From Rhizobium sp. (GTDB lineage Bacteria > Pseudomonadota > Alphaproteobacteria > Rhizobiales > Rhizobiaceae): a DNA stretch of 64,000 nucleotides. The notes beneath the pieces were generated by a model. The model saw nothing but the letters and a program-made list of their open reading frames with translations, ran no database searches and was not told the DNA's origin. Position 1 is the first letter of the stretch; the number at the start of each line of letters is the position of its first letter. This document shows positions 45,297 through 55,654 of this stretch, in pieces. The stretch covers positions 62,001-126,000 of the forward strand of contig JAPZUE010000039.1 in the NCBI GenBank assembly GCA_027533385.1, given 5' to 3'. Made by a program: the position numbers and the translations under genes.

Positions 45297-45481
45297 GATA
45301 CTTGAACTCGCTTACCAAAACCCTGGGGACCGGCCGCCTAGCAGCAGAAGCCGACCTTACTGAGACAGGGTTGTGGCGATGCCGTCCTGTCGACTGCCCT
45401 AAAGAATGAAGAAGTTTGGTAACCAAGAGGTTTACGCCGGACGGATTCTGTCACATTCCGAACGCCCGGCGTGAAATAGTT

Positions 45482-46186
45482 TCAGACGTGACGGGTTAAC
45501 CCGCCGTCGACCTTGAGGTTCTGGCCGGTGATGTAGGCCGCGCCGTCCGAGGCCAGGAAGGCGATCGTGGCGGCGATTTCCTCGCTCGTGCCGTAGCGTT
45601 TCATCGGCACGCCATCCCGCCGCTCCTCGGTCGCCGGCAGGCTGTCGATCCAACCGGGGAGGATGTTGTTCATCCGAATGTTTTCCGCTGCATAGGTGTC
45701 CGCGAAGATCTTGGTGAAGGATGCGAGGCCGGCGCGGAAGACGGCTGAAGTCGGGAACATCGAGGACGGCTCGAAAGCCCAGGCGGTGGAGATGTTGATG
45801 ATCACGCCGGATTTTTGGGCCTGCATGAACGGTGTCACGAGGCGCGTCGGGCGGATGACATTGAGCAGGTAGACATCCATGCCCTTCACCCACTGCTGAT
45901 CGGTGATCTCCAGGATCGGCGCACGGGGCCCATGGCCGGCGCTATTGACGAGAACATCGATACGGCCATAGCGCTCCATGGTGCCGTCAACGAGACGCGC
46001 GATTTCCTCCGGAGACTGATTGGAGCCCGTCACCCCGAAGCCGCCGAGTTCGGCGGCCAGCGCCTCGCCCTTGCCGGAGGAGGAGAGGATGGCGACCTTG
46101 AAGCCATCGGCGGCAAGCCGGCGCGCTGCCGCTGCCCCCATGCCGCTTCCCCCTGCCGTGACGATGGCTACCTTCTGAGTGGTCAT
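45482..46186 (-). CDS. SDR-family protein lacking the usual catalytic Tyr/Lys
   Basis: A 234-residue Rossmann-fold protein: cofactor motif VTAGGSGMGAAAARRL, DVLVNSAG, the Ser-bearing strand INISTAWAF and C-terminal GGLTRHV. Where short-chain dehydrogenases carry YxxxK this protein has FPTSAVFRAGLASF, so the aligned positions read S-A-V-F-R. It may use another residue or have a non-catalytic role. GGGAG precedes the ATG. Substrate unknown; neighbours give no clear hint. Confidence 0.82.
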   Translation of the reverse strand: MTTQKVAIVTAGGSGMGAAAARRLAADGFKVAILSSSGKGEALAAELGGFGVTGSNQSPEEIARLVDGTMERYGRIDVLVNSAGHGPRAPILEITDQQWVKGMDVYLLNVIRPTRLVTPFMQAQKSGVIINISTAWAFEPSSMFPTSAVFRAGLASFTKIFADTYAAENIRMNNILPGWIDSLPATEERRDGVPMKRYGTSEEIAATIAFLASDGAAYITGQNLKVDGGLTRHV

Positions 46187-46254
46187 TCGATATTCTCCCT
46201 TGAATGTGTCCGGAAGATCGAAGGTCCTGGTGCCGAAGTCCAGTCAGAAATGCT

Positions 46255-46288
46255 GAAGGCCGGTGCAGCTTGCGCCACACCGGCCTTC
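46255..46288 (-). terminator. Hairpin after the PilZ gene
   Basis: GAAGGCCGGTG and CACCGGCCTTC pair perfectly over 11 bp with a 12-base loop, 22 bases after the PilZ stop and before the SDR start. The minus-strand tail (AGCATTTCTG) is only modestly T-rich. Confidence 0.55.
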
Positions 46289-46309
46289 TGAAACGGGGAT
46301 TGTCCGAGA

Positions 46310-46666
46310 TTACCAGCTGCGGACGTCGAGCACGCGGTCCTTGTGGGCCGGATGGGTGGAGAAGACGAAGATGCGGTCCAGCTCCTTCTGCGTCAGCAGG
46401 CGCAGGAAGCGGATCTCGGCGGTGTTGTTGGCAAAGGTCTTCATCAGGACGGCACCCACCTTGGTGATGCGGGCGTCCGGGATGTCGAGATAGAACTGCT
46501 TGGGCAGGTTGACCTGAGTGACCAGCGCCACAACCGCACCGCTCATGGAAATCCGGATCACATCGCAGCGACGTGCCGCCATATGGGTCATACCGTTCTC
46601 AGTGTATTCGAGGCGCCCGGCATTCATCGTATCCTCCATGCGGAACCGGTTCTCGCGGTCGTACAT
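46310..46666 (-). CDS. PilZ-like domain protein
   Basis: A 118-residue single-domain protein. RRCDVIRISMSGAVVALVTQ resembles the DxSxxG strand-turn of PilZ domains (here V-I-R-I-S-M-S-G), followed by QFYLDIPDARITKVGAVLMK and AEIRFLRLLTQKELDRIF. The usual RxxxR arm is not obvious, so cyclic di-GMP binding is uncertain. A strong GGAGG site lies 8 bases before the ATG at 46666; the longer open frame to 46717 is less likely. Probably a rhizobial regulatory protein of unknown target. Confidence 0.6.
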   Translation of the reverse strand: MYDRENRFRMEDTMNAGRLEYTENGMTHMAARRCDVIRISMSGAVVALVTQVNLPKQFYLDIPDARITKVGAVLMKTFANNTAEIRFLRLLTQKELDRIFVFSTHPAHKDRVLDVRSW

Positions 46667-46812
46667 GAAGGATTCCTCCTTCTTCAGGAAATGAGATCCG
46701 CCACCTGCCGTTCTCATCGCTTAAGCCCTCGTCTTTTGTCTGTTGTTATGGGCAAAAGGCTAGCAGTGACAGTTTAACAGTCGGTATTGCGAAGGGGGCC
46801 ATACCTTGCCGC

Positions 46813-46845
46813 AAAATGCCCTGTTATCGGCAGGGATAACAGGGC
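46813..46845 (-). terminator. Terminator of the agl operon
   Basis: GCCCTGTTATC and GATAACAGGGC form a perfect 11-bp stem with a GGCAGG loop, 24 bases after the aglK stop. On the minus strand it runs into ATTTTGC, a modest T tail. Confidence 0.7.
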
Positions 46846-46869
46846 TTTAATGCAATCGATCAAATGTGC

Positions 46870-47958
<1,089 letters not shown>

Positions 47959-47972
47959 GCTTTCCTCCCCTG

Positions 47973-49628
47973 TCAGGCGTGACGCGCGAAATAGGCGCCC
48001 CAGGCCGGCAATTCTACCTTGTTATCGTTGACTGCACTGTCGAAACCGTGGCCTTCGAGCGCGATCCATTCGCCAACCGGTAGGGCGATTGAGGTGGCTT
48101 CTGCGCTCATGTTGAAGACGCAGAGCAGCTTCTCGTTGCCGAAGGCACGGGTATAGACCAGCTGGTCGTCGCCAGCGTCATGGAAGGCGATATCGCCCTT
48201 GGCAAACGCCGGATACTGCCGGCGGAAGGCGAGGAAGCGGCGGTAATGCTCCAGCACCGACTCTTCTCTGCCGACCTGGGTGTTGACCGCGCGAAGCACA
48301 TGCTCGACCGGGATCGGCAACCAGGTCTTGGGTGCCGTGGAAAAGCCTGCCTGGGTGGCATGGCTGTCCCAGACCATCGGCGTGCGGCAGCCATCGCGGC
48401 CCTTGAATTCCGGCCAGAACTGGATGCCATAGGGATCCTGCAGATCTTCGAAGGCGATTTCCGCTTCTGTGAGCGCGAGTTCCTCACCCTGATAGATGCA
48501 GACCGAACCGCGCTGGGTCAGCAGAAGCGCCGAGCTCATCTTGGCATAGGCGTCGCGATCAAGAACGTTGGCGCCCCAGCGAGAGACATGGCGCACGACG
48601 TCGTGGTTGGAGAAGGCCCAGCAGGCCCAGCCTTCCGGTGCGGCGGTGGCGAAGGCGTTCTGCGTATTGCGGACGACGGCCGGTGTCAGCGGTTCCGGCG
48701 CCAGGAATTCGAAGGCGTAGCACATCTGCATCTTGTCGTTGCCGGAGGTGTATTCGCCGACGATCTCAAGACCACGCTGGCTGTCGCCAACTTCACCGAC
48801 GGCCGCAATTGCCGGATACTCGTCCAGAAGCGCGCGGAAGCGTTTCAGGAAGGCGATGTTTTCCGGACGGTTCTTGTCGTAGATGTGTTCCTGGAAATTG
48901 TACGGGTTGACGGCGGGTGCCGTCGAGGCGTTGCGGCGCTCGGGGGCCAGCGGCGGGTTGTCCCTGAGTTCCTTGTCGTGGAAATAGAAGTTGATCGTAT
49001 CGAGGCGGAAGCCGTCGACGCCGCGCTCCAGCCAGAAGCGGGTTGCGGCGAGCAATGCGTCCTGGACCTCGGGATTGTGCAGGTTCATGTCCGGCTGCGA
49101 GGTCAGGAAGTTGTGCATATAATACTGCATGCGGGTCGGGTCCCACTGCCAGGCGGAACCACCGAAGATCGACAGCCAGTTGTTCGGCGGCGTGCCGTCC
49201 GGCTTCGAATCGGCCCAGACATACCAGTCGGCCTTCGGGTTAACGCGGCTCGACCGGCTTTCGACGAACCAGGGATGCTGGTCCGACGAATGCGACATAA
49301 CGAGATCGATCATGACGCGGATACCGAGGCGGTGGGCTTCGGCGATCAGGCCGTCGAAATCAGCAAGCGAACCGAACATCGGATCGACGTCGACATAGTT
49401 CGAGACGTCGTAGCCGAAATCCTTCATCGGCGAAGTGAAGAAGGGCGAGATCCAGATCGCATCGGCGCCAAGATCGGCGATATGCGCCAGACGGGCTGTG
49501 ATGCCCTTCAGGTCACCGATACCGTCACCATTGGAATCCTGGTAGGAGCGCGGGTAGATCTGATAGATCACCGCACCGCGCCACCAATCCTTGTCGGCGA
49601 CCAGCGTCGATTGCGTCGTGGAACTCAT
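47973..49628 (-). CDS. aglA: Alpha-glucosidase (GH13)
   Basis: A 551-residue cytoplasmic glycoside hydrolase that splits imported alpha-glucosides such as sucrose, maltose or trehalose. GH13 landmarks: IYPRSYQDSNGDGIGDLKGI near the N-terminus, the nucleophile Asp in GVDGFRLDTINFYFHD (about 208), the acid/base Glu in VGEVGDSQRG (about 274) and the third carboxylate in FSNHDVVRH (about 343). There is no signal peptide. GAGGA precedes the ATG. Its position inside the transporter operon matches S. meliloti aglA. Confidence 0.94.
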   Translation of the reverse strand: MSSTTQSTLVADKDWWRGAVIYQIYPRSYQDSNGDGIGDLKGITARLAHIADLGADAIWISPFFTSPMKDFGYDVSNYVDVDPMFGSLADFDGLIAEAHRLGIRVMIDLVMSHSSDQHPWFVESRSSRVNPKADWYVWADSKPDGTPPNNWLSIFGGSAWQWDPTRMQYYMHNFLTSQPDMNLHNPEVQDALLAATRFWLERGVDGFRLDTINFYFHDKELRDNPPLAPERRNASTAPAVNPYNFQEHIYDKNRPENIAFLKRFRALLDEYPAIAAVGEVGDSQRGLEIVGEYTSGNDKMQMCYAFEFLAPEPLTPAVVRNTQNAFATAAPEGWACWAFSNHDVVRHVSRWGANVLDRDAYAKMSSALLLTQRGSVCIYQGEELALTEAEIAFEDLQDPYGIQFWPEFKGRDGCRTPMVWDSHATQAGFSTAPKTWLPIPVEHVLRAVNTQVGREESVLEHYRRFLAFRRQYPAFAKGDIAFHDAGDDQLVYTRAFGNEKLLCVFNMSAEATSIALPVGEWIALEGHGFDSAVNDNKVELPAWGAYFARHA

Positions 49629-49668
49629 TCTTTGTCCTCATGCATGTCTGTGTGTCGAAAAGCCCCGC

Positions 49669-50811
49669 TCAACCACCCTTGACCGAGCCAGCCAGCAGAC
49701 CCCGGACGAGGTAGCGCTGGAGACCGAAGAAGACGAGGAGCGGAACGATGATGGTGATGAAGGCGGATGCCGTCAGGATTTCCCAGTTGCCGCCGCGCGA
49801 GCCCAACAGGTTGACCAGGCGACCGGTCAGGACCAGTTCGTCATTTCCGGTACCGAGGAAGACCATGGCCACGAGCAGGTCGTTCCAGGTCCAGAGGAAC
49901 TGGAAGATCGCGAAGGAGGCGAGCGCCGGATAAGAGAGCGGCAGGACGATCTTGATGAAGATCTCGAAATCGGAGGCGCCATCGACGCGGGCCGATTCCA
50001 TGATCTCGCGCGGCAGACCGGCGATGTAGTTGCGCAGCAAGTAGATCGCGAGCGGCAGGCCGAAGCCCATATGGGCAAGCCAGATGCCGACATAGCCCTT
50101 GGCCGGGACACCGAAGAAGGCGCCGACGTCGTTGTACATCTTCAGAAGCGGGATCAGCGACATCTGCAGAGGCACGACGAGCAGGCCGACGATCACGGCG
50201 ATCAGGATCGAGCGACCCGGGAACTTCATCCAGGCGAGCGCATAGGCCGCGAAGGCTGCGACCAGGATCGGGATGATCGTCGACGGGATTGCAACCGTCA
50301 GCGAGTTGATGAAGGACTGGCCGATCCCTTCCGCCGTCAGAACCGTCTGGTAGTTCTCAAGCGTGAAGCGCGGCGGCGTCTCGGCGGTGAAGAAGATACG
50401 CTGACCGCGCGATCCCTCGAAGGCTGTCGGCGATTCCAGGCGGAAGTCGCCGTTTTCCTGGACGGTCAGTTTCTGGCCGTCACGGATATCTGCGGTCGCG
50501 CCCGCCTCGAAAGCCGAGGGCTGCTGGCTGGTCGCACCGAAGGCCGAGACGGTACCTGGACCACCTTCGAAGACATTGCCCTTGATGACGTAGACGCCGT
50601 TTTCCTGGACCTGGGCTTCCGGGCCGGGGGCACGGAAGATCTCGTTGCGCGTGGAGGACGACAGTGCCGTCCACCAGCCGGAAGCGACGATCTGGTCCTT
50701 GTCACGCAGGGACGAGATCAGGAGGCCTGCGGTCGGTAGCGTCCAGGCCGCGACCAGAACGAGGACGGTGAGGTTGACGACGATCGTCAGCGGAGAAAGC
50801 TTGCGCGTCAT
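49669..50811 (-). CDS. aglG: Alpha-glucoside ABC transporter permease AglG
   Basis: A 380-residue MalG-type permease. After TM1 it has an extended periplasmic insertion of about 120 residues (DKDQIVASGWWTALSSSTRN to the FFTAETPPRFTLENY strand), then the core with the EAA loop MESARVDGASDFEIFIKIVL. MTRKLS at 50811 follows AAGGA and lies 1 base after the aglF stop. Confidence 0.93.
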   Translation of the reverse strand: MTRKLSPLTIVVNLTVLVLVAAWTLPTAGLLISSLRDKDQIVASGWWTALSSSTRNEIFRAPGPEAQVQENGVYVIKGNVFEGGPGTVSAFGATSQQPSAFEAGATADIRDGQKLTVQENGDFRLESPTAFEGSRGQRIFFTAETPPRFTLENYQTVLTAEGIGQSFINSLTVAIPSTIIPILVAAFAAYALAWMKFPGRSILIAVIVGLLVVPLQMSLIPLLKMYNDVGAFFGVPAKGYVGIWLAHMGFGLPLAIYLLRNYIAGLPREIMESARVDGASDFEIFIKIVLPLSYPALASFAIFQFLWTWNDLLVAMVFLGTGNDELVLTGRLVNLLGSRGGNWEILTASAFITIIVPLLVFFGLQRYLVRGLLAGSVKGG

Positions 50812-50812
50812 G

Positions 50813-51823
50813 TCAGCGTCCTTCCATTTCCCGGCGGGCATTGCGGATGTTCCAGATCATGATCGGGATGACCATGACCATGATGACGACGGCAATCGCC
50901 GCGCCACGGCCAAAGTCACCGCCGCCGCGGAACATCCAGTCGAACATCAGGTTCGCGAGAACCTGGCTCTGCCACTGGCCGTTGGTCATCGCCAGAACGA
51001 TGTCGAAGACCTTGAGGACGAGGATGGTGATGGTGGTCCAGACCACCGCAATGGTGTTCCAGATCTGCGGCACCTTGATCTTGATGAAGATCTGCCACGG
51101 ATTGGCGCCATCGATAACGGCAGCCTCGATGGTCTCTTCCGGAATGCCGCGCAGGGCCGCCGACAGGAGGACCATGGCGAAACCTGTCTGGATCCAGATG
51201 AGGATCACCATCAGGAAGAAGTTGTTCCAGAAGGGCAGCGCAATCCAGATCTGCGGATCGCCGCCAAAATAGACGACGATGGCATTGAGGATACCGATCT
51301 GATCGGAGCCGGCATCCCGGTAGTCGTAGACGAACTTCCAGATGACCGATGCGCCGACGAAAGAGATCGCCATCGGCATAAAGATCAGCGACTTGGCAAT
51401 GTTGCCCCACCAGATGCGGTCGGTGAGTGCTGCAATGATCAGGCCGAAGAAGGTGGAGGCCGCAGGCACCACGATCAGCCAGAGCATGTTGTTGAAGATC
51501 GACTGGCGGAATTCCGCGTCATTGACCATCCAGCGATAATTCGCGAGGCCGACGTAGTTTTCGCCGCTGCGGTCCATCACGGAATAGAGGACCGAGGAAA
51601 ACAGGGGGTAGATCAGGTAGATTGTCAGCGATACCAAAGCAGGCCCGAGAAAAAGCCATGGGCGGATCAGGGCCGCACGTCTCAGGTTTCTCGATGCTTT
51701 CTCCGTATCGGCGATGCGGGACGGAAAAATCAGGTCCAGCAGGTAATTCGAGCCGAAAAAATATCCGATCGCTGCCGCAACGCCGACGATGATCGTCAGC
51801 AAGGCAAAGAGTAACTGTTCCAA
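50813..51823 (-). CDS. aglF: Alpha-glucoside ABC transporter permease AglF
   Basis: A 336-residue MalF-type permease with an N-terminal helix (LLFALLTIIVGVAAAIGYFF), further core helices and the EAA loop IEAAVIDGANPWQIFIKIKV. The start is a TTG at 51823 with GGAGGGG 6-7 bases upstream. Between aglE (120-base gap with a hairpin) and aglG. Confidence 0.92.
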   Translation of the reverse strand: MEQLLFALLTIIVGVAAAIGYFFGSNYLLDLIFPSRIADTEKASRNLRRAALIRPWLFLGPALVSLTIYLIYPLFSSVLYSVMDRSGENYVGLANYRWMVNDAEFRQSIFNNMLWLIVVPAASTFFGLIIAALTDRIWWGNIAKSLIFMPMAISFVGASVIWKFVYDYRDAGSDQIGILNAIVVYFGGDPQIWIALPFWNNFFLMVILIWIQTGFAMVLLSAALRGIPEETIEAAVIDGANPWQIFIKIKVPQIWNTIAVVWTTITILVLKVFDIVLAMTNGQWQSQVLANLMFDWMFRGGGDFGRGAAIAVVIMVMVIPIMIWNIRNARREMEGR

Positions 51824-51895
51824 AGACGTCCCCTCCCTGTCGATTGCTCCGGATCACAAACAAGCGCCGGATGCATTTTTCTTCTTCATCGACGT

Positions 51896-51925
51896 CCGGG
51901 CCGCATCCTGTCGAATGCGGCCCGG
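51896..51925 (-). other. Perfect 11-bp stem-loop between aglE and aglF
   Basis: CCGGGCCGCAT and ATGCGGCCCGG pair around CCTGTCGA, 18 bases after the aglE stop. As behind potF, this probably stabilises the binding-protein mRNA and lowers expression of downstream genes. No T tract follows. Confidence 0.7.
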
Positions 51926-51943
51926 CATGCGTTTCGGGAGTGC

Positions 51944-53302
51944 TTACTTCAAGCCGTCCCAAGCCTTCTGGATATCGGCTGCGACGTCGGCTGCAGCCTT
52001 GCCACCCGAATAGTCAACCATACCCGTCCAGAATGCGCCAGCGCCGATCTTGCCCGGCATCAGGTCGGAACCGTCGAAGCGGAAGGTGGTCGCGTTCGTC
52101 AGGATCTCGCCCTGCTTGCGCAGCGCGTCGTTGGCATAGGTTTCCGGCTTTGCGGACTTGAACGGCGTCAGGAAGCCCGACTGTGCCATCCAGACTTCAT
52201 GCGCGATCGGGGTCTTCAGCCACTCGATGAAGGCGCGGGCGGCAGGCGTGTCCTTGGTGATCGAGACAAGGGTGCCGGCGCCGAGAACCGGGGTGCCGAG
52301 GTTCTTCTCGGCATAGGCCGGGAAGTAGAAGAAGTCCGCATCCACGCCAAGTTCAGTGCCTTCCGGGAAGAAGGACGGGATGAACGATGCCTGGCGGTGC
52401 ATGAAGCACTTCGGCGGCGAAGAGAACAGGCCCTTCGGGCTGTCGCGGAAGTCGGTCGAGGCCACGGCCTTGGAGCCGCCATCGACGAACTTGTCGTTGC
52501 GGGCAAACCAGCCGAATTCTTCGATTGCGCCGACAACGGCGGGATCGTTGAACTTGATCTCGTTGGCTACCCACTTGTCGTAGACGTCAGGCGACTGCGT
52601 GCGCAGCATCATGTCTTCGACCCAGTCGGTGGCCGGCCAGCCGGTTGCACCACCAGAGCCGAGACCGATGCACCACGGCGTACCACCGTCGGCAACGATC
52701 TTCTCGGTCAGAGCCTTCAGCTCTTCCATGGTCTTCGGCACTTCGTAGCCTGCGTCCTCGAAGTTTTCCGGCGAGTACCAGACGAGCGACTTCAGGTCGG
52801 CCTTGTAGGGGAAGGCGAAGAACTGTTCAGCGCCAGCCTTGTCCTTGTAGGTGCCGAGGCTGACCCAGCTGTCGCCAGCGGCGTAGTTGGCCTTCATCCA
52901 GTCGGCGGATTCAGTGCCGAGCGGAACGAGGAAGCCCTTGGAAGCGAGGTCGGCGAGCAGACCAGGCTGCGGCAGAACCGCGATATCCGGCGGGCTGCCC
53001 GCCTGGGTGTCGATGACGATCTGCTGTTCGTAGTTCTCCGAGGACGAGTAGCTGACGTCGACGCCGGTCGCGTTTTCGAAGTAGGCGAGCATGGATTCGA
53101 CCAGAACCTGGTCGTCACCGCGCCAGGGGCCGAAGATCTTCAGGGTCTGACCCTTGAGGTCGCCATGAGCCTTCTTGAACTCCTCGAATGTCGACCAGCT
53201 GAACTTGGCATCCGCACCCGGAGCGAACTTCAATTCCTGCGCGCCGACCGAGCCGGCCACGAGCGCGGCAGCGGCCACGGTCATCAAAAACATTTTCTTC
53301 AT
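51944..53302 (-). CDS. aglE: Alpha-glucoside-binding periplasmic protein AglE
   Basis: A 452-residue solute-binding protein of the extracellular solute-binding family 1 type. A Sec signal peptide ends near VGAQELKF. Landmarks are LKIFGPWRGDDQVLVESMLA, YSSSENYEQQIVIDTQAGSP and WCIGLGSGGATGWPATDWVE, rich in aromatics suitable for sugar stacking. GGGAGG precedes the ATG. First gene of aglEFGAK, with a LacI-type operator near its predicted transcript start. Confidence 0.93.
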   Translation of the reverse strand: MKKMFLMTVAAAALVAGSVGAQELKFAPGADAKFSWSTFEEFKKAHGDLKGQTLKIFGPWRGDDQVLVESMLAYFENATGVDVSYSSSENYEQQIVIDTQAGSPPDIAVLPQPGLLADLASKGFLVPLGTESADWMKANYAAGDSWVSLGTYKDKAGAEQFFAFPYKADLKSLVWYSPENFEDAGYEVPKTMEELKALTEKIVADGGTPWCIGLGSGGATGWPATDWVEDMMLRTQSPDVYDKWVANEIKFNDPAVVGAIEEFGWFARNDKFVDGGSKAVASTDFRDSPKGLFSSPPKCFMHRQASFIPSFFPEGTELGVDADFFYFPAYAEKNLGTPVLGAGTLVSITKDTPAARAFIEWLKTPIAHEVWMAQSGFLTPFKSAKPETYANDALRKQGEILTNATTFRFDGSDLMPGKIGAGAFWTGMVDYSGGKAAADVAADIQKAWDGLK

Positions 53303-53359
53303 GTGATTTACCTCCCATCACATCGGACGGCCAATCGTCCCAGGTCAGCGCGTTTTCCT

Positions 53360-53371
53360 CAAAGCGCTTTG
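53360..53371. promoter_or_regulatory. LacI-family operator at the aglE promoter
   Basis: CAAAGCGCTTTG is a perfect 12-bp palindrome of the LacI-family type (central CG with flanking AAAG/CTTT). It lies just downstream of a candidate aglE promoter, where bound AglR would block transcription. Confidence 0.75.
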
Positions 53372-53380
53372 GCCCCTATT

Positions 53381-53409
53381 TCATCACATTGGGTTCCATC
53401 CCGAGTCAA
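53381..53409 (-). promoter_or_regulatory. Candidate promoter of aglEFGAK
   Basis: On the minus strand TTGACT (53404-53409) and TGATGA (53381-53386) are 17 bases apart. The predicted start near 53374 falls at the edge of the CAAAGCGCTTTG operator. The -10 match is only fair. Confidence 0.45.
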
Positions 53410-53521
53410 GGCCTTTTCATGGTGTTGCTGCAATTCATCGCAAAGCGCCGCCAGATCTCGTGCAAATGCATCTTCGATAGTCAGATTCCACTTGCCGCAA
53501 GGCTCGGCTCTGCGTCATATT

Positions 53522-53533
53522 CGAAGCGCTTTG
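53522..53533. promoter_or_regulatory. Second LacI-family operator, near aglR
   Basis: CGAAGCGCTTTG differs from the aglE operator by one base, with the same GCC following on the right. It lies 49 bases before the aglR GTG, suggesting autoregulation or looping between two sites 162 bp apart. Confidence 0.7.
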
Positions 53534-53581
53534 GCCGTTGGCGGGGGAGGCCTTCAGCCAGGTGAGGAGAGGAAGTCCGCA

Positions 53582-54607
53582 GTGAACCTGAAAGAATTGT
53601 CTCAGATGCTCGGTCTGTCGCAGACGACGATCAGCCGGGCGCTCAACGGATATCCGGAGGTCAACGAGGAAACCCGGCAGCGGGTCATGAAGGCCGCGAA
53701 GGAAACCGGCTATCGTCCGAACCGCGCCGCCCAGAGGCTTGCGACCGGCAAGGCCGGCTCGATCGGCCTGATCATGCCGATTTCCCCCGATCACAGCTCG
53801 GACATGCATTTTGCCGAATTCCAGAGCGGGCTCGCCGAAGCATCGATTGTCCACGACTTCCATTTCGTCATCATGCCGTCAAAGGCCGAGGACGAGGAAC
53901 AGGCGATCCGCTGGCTTGTCGCAAGTGGCAGTGTCGACGGCTACTACCTAGCCTATGTCCGCGAAAAGGATCCGCGGATTGCGATGGCGAAGTCGCTGTC
54001 CCTGCCCTTCATCGTGCATGGCCGATCCTTCGGGATCGATCTCGACTATCCCTTTCTCGACGTGGACAATGAGGGCGCCTTCTTCGATGCGACGCGCTTC
54101 CTGCTGCAGCTTGGCCACAAGCGCATCGCGCTCCTCAATGGTCAGGCGGACCTCGACTTTGCCCATCGCCGCCGGCTCGGTACCGAAAGGGCGCTGGCAG
54201 AGAAAGGCCTGCTGCTCGACCCGCGCCACACGCGACACAGCTTCATGGGAGACGAGCAAGGCTATCGAGGGATGAAGGAGATCCTCTCCGGACCCGACCG
54301 GCCGACCGCCGTGCTTTGCGCCAGTACGGTGCTTGCGCTTGGAGCCGTCAGAGCCATGAACGAGCTCGGCCTGAAGCTCGGCGTCGACATCTCGCTGATT
54401 GCCCATGACGACGAACTGCCGCTTCTGAAACCAGAGAACTTCTCCACCCCGCTGACGACAACACGCTCGTCGTTGCGGGCCGCCGGAAAACGGATCGGTG
54501 ACCGGTTGATCGCGATGATCAACCAGACGGAGCCAGCGCCGCCGGAGCAGGAATTGTGGAAGGTGGAGCTCGTGGTCAGGGCGTCTACCGGGCCGGCTCC
54601 GGCCTGA
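53582..54607 (+). CDS. aglR: LacI-family repressor of the alpha-glucoside operon
   Basis: A 341-residue regulator: N-terminal HTH MNLKELSQMLGLSQTTISRA followed by the hinge NGYPEVNEETRQRV, and a periplasmic-binding-protein-like effector domain (about 60-335). A GTG start at 53582 follows GAGG; the upstream open frame is antisense to aglE. Divergent from aglE, so by position and operator pattern it should repress aglEFGAK until an alpha-glucoside or derivative binds. It converges with folD. Confidence 0.92.
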   Translation: MNLKELSQMLGLSQTTISRALNGYPEVNEETRQRVMKAAKETGYRPNRAAQRLATGKAGSIGLIMPISPDHSSDMHFAEFQSGLAEASIVHDFHFVIMPSKAEDEEQAIRWLVASGSVDGYYLAYVREKDPRIAMAKSLSLPFIVHGRSFGIDLDYPFLDVDNEGAFFDATRFLLQLGHKRIALLNGQADLDFAHRRRLGTERALAEKGLLLDPRHTRHSFMGDEQGYRGMKEILSGPDRPTAVLCASTVLALGAVRAMNELGLKLGVDISLIAHDDELPLLKPENFSTPLTTTRSSLRAAGKRIGDRLIAMINQTEPAPPEQELWKVELVVRASTGPAPA

Positions 54608-54631
54608 CCCGGTTGCCCGTAATTCAGCCCA

Positions 54632-55531
54632 TCAGAAGCGTGGAGCTGCCATACCCGCCCGGCGATGGGCGGCGATCACCGTATTGGCCATCAGCATGGC
54701 GATCGTCATCGGACCGACGCCGCCCGGAACCGGGGAAATGGCCCTGGCCACCGGCTTGCACTCGGCGAAGGCGACATCCCCCACCAGTTTGAACTTGCCC
54801 TCGCCCTTTTCGGGTGCTGCCACACGGTTGATGCCGACATCGATGACCGTTGCACCCGGCTTCAGCCAGTCAGCCTTCACCATTTCTGCACGACCGACCG
54901 CTGCGACCAGGATATCCGCCTGACGGGCGAGTTCCGGCAGGTCGCGGCTGCGCGAATGGCCGATGGTGACAGTGGCATTGGCGTTGAGCAGGAGCTGCGC
55001 CATGGGCTTGCCGAAGAGATTGGAACGGCCGATGACCAGCGCGTTGAGACCCGAGAGGTCGTTGCCGTGGATCTGGCGGACCAGGATCATGGCACCGGCC
55101 GGCGTGCAGGAGAGAAGACCCGTCTTCAGATCACCGGTCGCCAGCTTGCCGGCATTGACGATGTGCAGACCGTCCACGTCCTTTTCCGGAAGGATCGACT
55201 GGATGACCGGCTCGCTGTCCAGATGTTTGGGAAGCGGGAGCTGAACGAGGATGCCGTCGACATCAGGGTCGGCATTCAGCGACGCGACCAAGGCCATCAG
55301 CTCTTCCTGCGATGTCTGTTCGGGCAGCGTGTGCTGGATCGAATTGAAACCGCACTGCTTGGCCATGCGGCTCTTTGCGCCGACATAGGCGTGGCTTGCC
55401 GGGTCATTGCCGACGATGACGACCGCGAGACCTGGCTTGCGATGGCCGGAGCTTTCCAGCGTCGTTGCTGCTGAGGTTACCGCTTCGATCACCGAAGCGG
55501 CGGCTGCCTTTCCATCGATTACCGTGGTCAC
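54632..55531 (-). CDS. folD: Bifunctional methylenetetrahydrofolate dehydrogenase/cyclohydrolase
   Basis: A 299-residue enzyme interconverting 5,10-methylene-, methenyl- and 10-formyl-tetrahydrofolate. Family signatures are [14 protein letters not shown] (with the catalytic Lys), [41 protein letters not shown] and [19 protein letters not shown] at 55531 gives the usual TTVIDGK N-terminus; an in-frame TTG lies three codons earlier. Housekeeping one-carbon metabolism, no link to the agl genes. Confidence 0.94.
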   Translation of the reverse strand: MTTVIDGKAAAASVIEAVTSAATTLESSGHRKPGLAVVIVGNDPASHAYVGAKSRMAKQCGFNSIQHTLPEQTSQEELMALVASLNADPDVDGILVQLPLPKHLDSEPVIQSILPEKDVDGLHIVNAGKLATGDLKTGLLSCTPAGAMILVRQIHGNDLSGLNALVIGRSNLFGKPMAQLLLNANATVTIGHSRSRDLPELARQADILVAAVGRAEMVKADWLKPGATVIDVGINRVAAPEKGEGKFKLVGDVAFAECKPVARAISPVPGGVGPMTIAMLMANTVIAAHRRAGMAAPRF

Positions 55532-55654
55532 TGTGCTCAATCCCCGTCTTCAACTCGCAACAAGCTAGCGCCAACACGGAGGCGCCATTTGCCTGTCGCC
55601 GTCCTATGCTGTCAAATTGCGGCATATTGCAAGGCAGGATTTTGTTGCCCGGCC

